NCBI RefSeq assembly: GCF_927904885.1
Contig: NZ_CAKMNW010000023.1
Span: 114,865 to 178,864, forward strand
Length of the DNA stretch: 64,000 bases
Source of the DNA: Candidatus Nitrotoga sp. M5
GTDB taxonomy: Bacteria > Pseudomonadota > Gammaproteobacteria > Burkholderiales > Gallionellaceae
Direction of reading: 5' to 3'
Made by a program: the position numbers and the translations under genes
The notes under the pieces: model-generated
The model's database searches: none
Told to the model about the DNA's origin: nothing
What the model saw: only the letters and a program-made list of their open reading frames with translations
In this document: positions 61,951-64,000 of the stretch, in pieces
Position numbering within the stretch: position 1 is the first letter of the stretch
Layout of the letters: each line of letters begins with the position of its first letter

Positions 61951-62811
61951 TTATATGGCGGACTGCATAGTGACTTGCATTTTTGCCATGGCTTTCTGCT
62001 CAATCTGACGTATGCGTTCCGCAGATACACTAAACTCGTTAGCGAGATCATGTAGCGTTACAGTGCTGTCCTCACGAAGCCAGCGAGCTTCAATGATACG
62101 ACGACTGCGCTCGTCCAAGCTCGCCAGTGCGCGAGTTAACCCCGTGCTTTGCTGCGTTTCCATTTGTTTCTGCTCAAGAATCCAGGATGGTTCAGTATCC
62201 GTAGCAGATGCCAAATAGGCTATAGGAGCATGGCTAGTATCGTCTTCACTGTTTGTGGCTGGTTCCAACGCTATTTCGTGGCCGTTGAAACGGGCTTCCA
62301 TTTCTAAAACTTCGTTTGTGCTGACCTTTAGCTGTTGTCCAATTAAACTGGCTTCATGCGGCTTGAGTGATTCCAATCCTTGCCTCATCCTACGCAAATT
62401 GAAGAACAATTTGCGTTGAGCTTTCGTGGTTGCAATTTTGACAAGGCGCCAATTACGTAAAATATATTCATGCATCTCAGCACGTATCCAGTGCAACGCA
62501 AATGAAACCAGCCGTACGCCATGACCTGGGTCAAAGCGTTTGACTGCTTTCATCAGACCGATATTTCCTTCTTGTATTAAGTCTGCTTGTGGTAGGCCAT
62601 ATCCAGCATAGCCTCGCGCAACGCTGACTACTACACGCAAGTGTGAAACAACAAGCTTGTGTGCTGATTCCAAATCATTATCGCGGATGAAGCGGGTTGC
62701 CAGGCCGAGTTCCTCATCTGGCGTAAGTAGCGGGAAGCGATTTACGGCTTGTATATATCGATCTACAGAACCTACCGCCGTGGGTGTCGGCAAAGTCAAT
62801 GTTTGATTCAT
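61951..62811 (-). CDS. rpoH: RNA polymerase sigma factor RpoH (sigma-32)
   Basis: A 286-residue protein from the ATG at 62811, preceded by AGGAGG with 9-base spacing; the in-frame ATG at 62844 lies upstream of that site. Region 2 has DLIQEGNIGLMKAVKRFDPGHGVRLVSFALHWIRAEM. The RpoH box-like QRKLFFNLRR is present. Region 4 has TLHDLANEFSVSAERIRQIEQKAM. It directs heat-shock promoters. It lies alone between two decayed transposases. Confidence 0.95.
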   Translation of the reverse strand: MNQTLTLPTPTAVGSVDRYIQAVNRFPLLTPDEELGLATRFIRDNDLESAHKLVVSHLRVVVSVARGYAGYGLPQADLIQEGNIGLMKAVKRFDPGHGVRLVSFALHWIRAEMHEYILRNWRLVKIATTKAQRKLFFNLRRMRQGLESLKPHEASLIGQQLKVSTNEVLEMEARFNGHEIALEPATNSEDDTSHAPIAYLASATDTEPSWILEQKQMETQQSTGLTRALASLDERSRRIIEARWLREDSTVTLHDLANEFSVSAERIRQIEQKAMAKMQVTMQSAI

Positions 62812-62943
62812 TAAATATATCCTCCTAATATGAAATTTTAGCACTCAACACCATCGAGTGCCAATTGTCTTTTGGATATAAATTTATATTATGGGCTTGG
62901 CAATTAAATATTGACCTTAATTGATGAAGTTATGTCTTAAGCA

Positions 62944-63379
62944 AACGCGAGAACGAGGGCCTTATCCCTACGGTCACGAACCAAGACAAGGTCAGGTGGA
63001 TGGTGCTGAACAGTGCATTGAATTCAGATCGGCTCATAGAATTTCTGAAGCAATTGGCGAAAGATGCCAAAAGCAAAGTATTCCTGATTATGGATAACTT
63101 GCGAGTCCATCACGATTAGTTGGATAAGGCATGGCTTGCGAAGCATCGGGATGAGATTGAAGTGTTTTATCTACCGAGTTACAGCCCTGAGTTAAAATCA
63201 GATGAAATGCTAAATACCGATATTAAACAGACAGTGACTTCCAAAGCGCCTGCCTGAACAAAGGGCAGCTTCTCAAGACGACTACCAGTCACACGCGCAA
63301 GCTACAGAAATCACTCGAGCGTGTAAAAAGCAAATTTGAATATACGCCTGTAAAGTATATGCGTAAGTTAACTAATTGA
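62944..63379 (+). pseudogene. degenerate IS630-type transposase, C-terminal part
   Basis: The frame reads NQDKVRWMVLNSALNSDRLI then VFLIMDNLRVHHD, hits a TAG at 63118-63120, and continues VFYLPSYSPELKSDEMLNTD. After a -1 shift near 63259 it resumes as KGQLLKTTTSHTRKLQKS. The DN..VHH and YSPELxxxE motifs are the second and third catalytic positions of the IS630/Tc1 DDE family. The N-terminal half is missing. Inactive. Confidence 0.75.
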
Positions 63380-63519
63380 TATCTGCGAAATAAGATATGG
63401 TATGTCGATATTGGTTGTTAAATCGAGTGATGAAAAGGCATAAATTGCAGTTACTGAGATGCACATCAAGAAAACGACTGAGTTCAAAACAAGGATTGAA
63501 GCGTTAAATAATTTGGGTC

Positions 63520-64000
63520 GTGATTAGCGGTATCGTCAAAGCAGATGAGACGTTCATTATCGAACACTTTAAGGGGGGCGTCCCTTAGCCAAAGAGTCCG
63601 AACATGAGGTGTAAAGCAACGATAAGAGGAACTTCGGAAGATCAATTGTAAGTATTGGTGATTGTTAATAGTCTAAGGAGGCGGTTCATTTTGTTTTACC
63701 AAGCCTAAATACACAGCTGATCGAATCTGTATCAAGCCATTGATGTGTTGAAGGGTGTAATGCAAGGAATAGATGCGAAGTCGCGTACAAAAATAATTCT
63801 ACATGGGTGGAGTACGTTCACCGCTAGGTCAACGTTGTCGGAGGCTACCGGGTAAAGGATAGAATCTATCTCATTTAAAAAGTAAAGCTATAACAGCAGA
63901 TTCAAACAATGGATGATGAAATTTTATGGAAGTACAACGAGGTGAAACGAGTCCCCCGAGCTGGCACAGAATAAATGAATCCTTTCATCCAGGCTGCCGC
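63520..64000 (+). pseudogene. degenerate IS1595-type transposase, continues past the window
   Basis: The fragment reads ISGIVKADETFIIEHFKGG, like the VxADETFxxxxxKG motif of IS1595/ISXO2 transposases. Further matching shreds (YQAIDVLKGVMQGIDAKSRT, GWSTF) are interrupted by stops. Inactive. Confidence 0.6.

Noticed and set aside
1..64000. CRISPR array
   Set aside because: No regularly spaced direct repeats of 24-40 bases were found; the only tandem repeats are intragenic (3190-3300, 10459-11316) or a 10-bp triplet at 61706-61735.

Overview
The window looks like a chromosomal segment of a Gram-negative, probably Gallionellaceae-like betaproteobacterium (an iron- or nitrite-oxidiser lineage). 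The reasons are the aat-bpt-pyrD and sspA-sspB gene neighbourhoods, TonB-dependent receptors, a CopA/CopB copper system, and an alternative complex III (ACIII) gene cluster. The lineage call is inference from gene content; no 16S rRNA gene, other rRNA gene or tRNA gene was recognised. Non-coding DNA is AT-rich and littered with small inverted-repeat elements and decayed transposases.

Layout. 1-978: 3' end of copA, then copB. 1375-2646: metY. 3176-3690: two small secreted paralogues, one with heptad repeats. 4582-8765: an accessory block with a bicovalent-flavin oxidase, an attC-like hairpin, a small HEPN-like protein and a sodium:solute symporter. 9212-11329: a large secreted DUF1566/BACON-type protein behind a candidate sigma-54 promoter. 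11979-12404: a universal stress protein. 13004-30312: an iron-acquisition island on the minus strand. 31390-41365: housekeeping genes (mltA, a nucleotidyltransferase, mrcA, pyrD, bpt, aat, an esterase, darP, pmbA). 42043-43884: a Ser/Thr kinase-HDOD fusion. 44321-49062: a branched-chain amino-acid ABC transporter locus (livF, livG, livM, livH, livK) with lesions in three genes. 49587-49961: a monohaem cytochrome c. 50225-51019: lgt. 51500-58748: the seven-gene ACIII cluster, followed by sspA and sspB. 60145-64000: decayed IS1634-, IS630- and IS1595-type transposases around rpoH.

The iron island is the standout. Nine genes from 27400 down to 16422 correspond one for one, and in the same order, to sbnA-sbnB-sbnC-sbnD-sbnE-sbnF-sbnG-sbnH-sbnI of the Staphylococcus aureus staphyloferrin B locus. 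They are tightly overlapped and followed by a TonB-dependent receptor and a PepSY membrane protein. Upstream lies a second, FecA-like receptor. Its promoter region and first ~80 codons have been duplicated; the decayed duplicate sits directly in front of sbnA, so the biosynthetic operon appears to have captured a Fur-type promoter from the receptor gene. Together these genes would make, export and re-import a citrate-based carboxylate siderophore.

The ACIII cluster (pentahaem cytochrome, Mo-bis-PGD-like protein, four-cluster ferredoxin protein, two NrfD/ActF membrane subunits, ActD, monohaem ActE) sits directly in front of sspA-sspB, the position where many Betaproteobacteria carry the bc1 genes petABC. 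This suggests positional replacement of the quinol:cytochrome c oxidoreductase. The large subunit is split into two genes, and its first part keeps a four-cysteine N-terminal motif.

Two families of ~150-215 bp inverted-repeat elements (MITE-like) recur. One copy touches the livF stop codon and another supplies the apparent start codon of aat. Single-base homopolymer lesions in livH and livM, and a livK signal sequence with no start codon, point either to decay of the liv locus or to sequencing errors.
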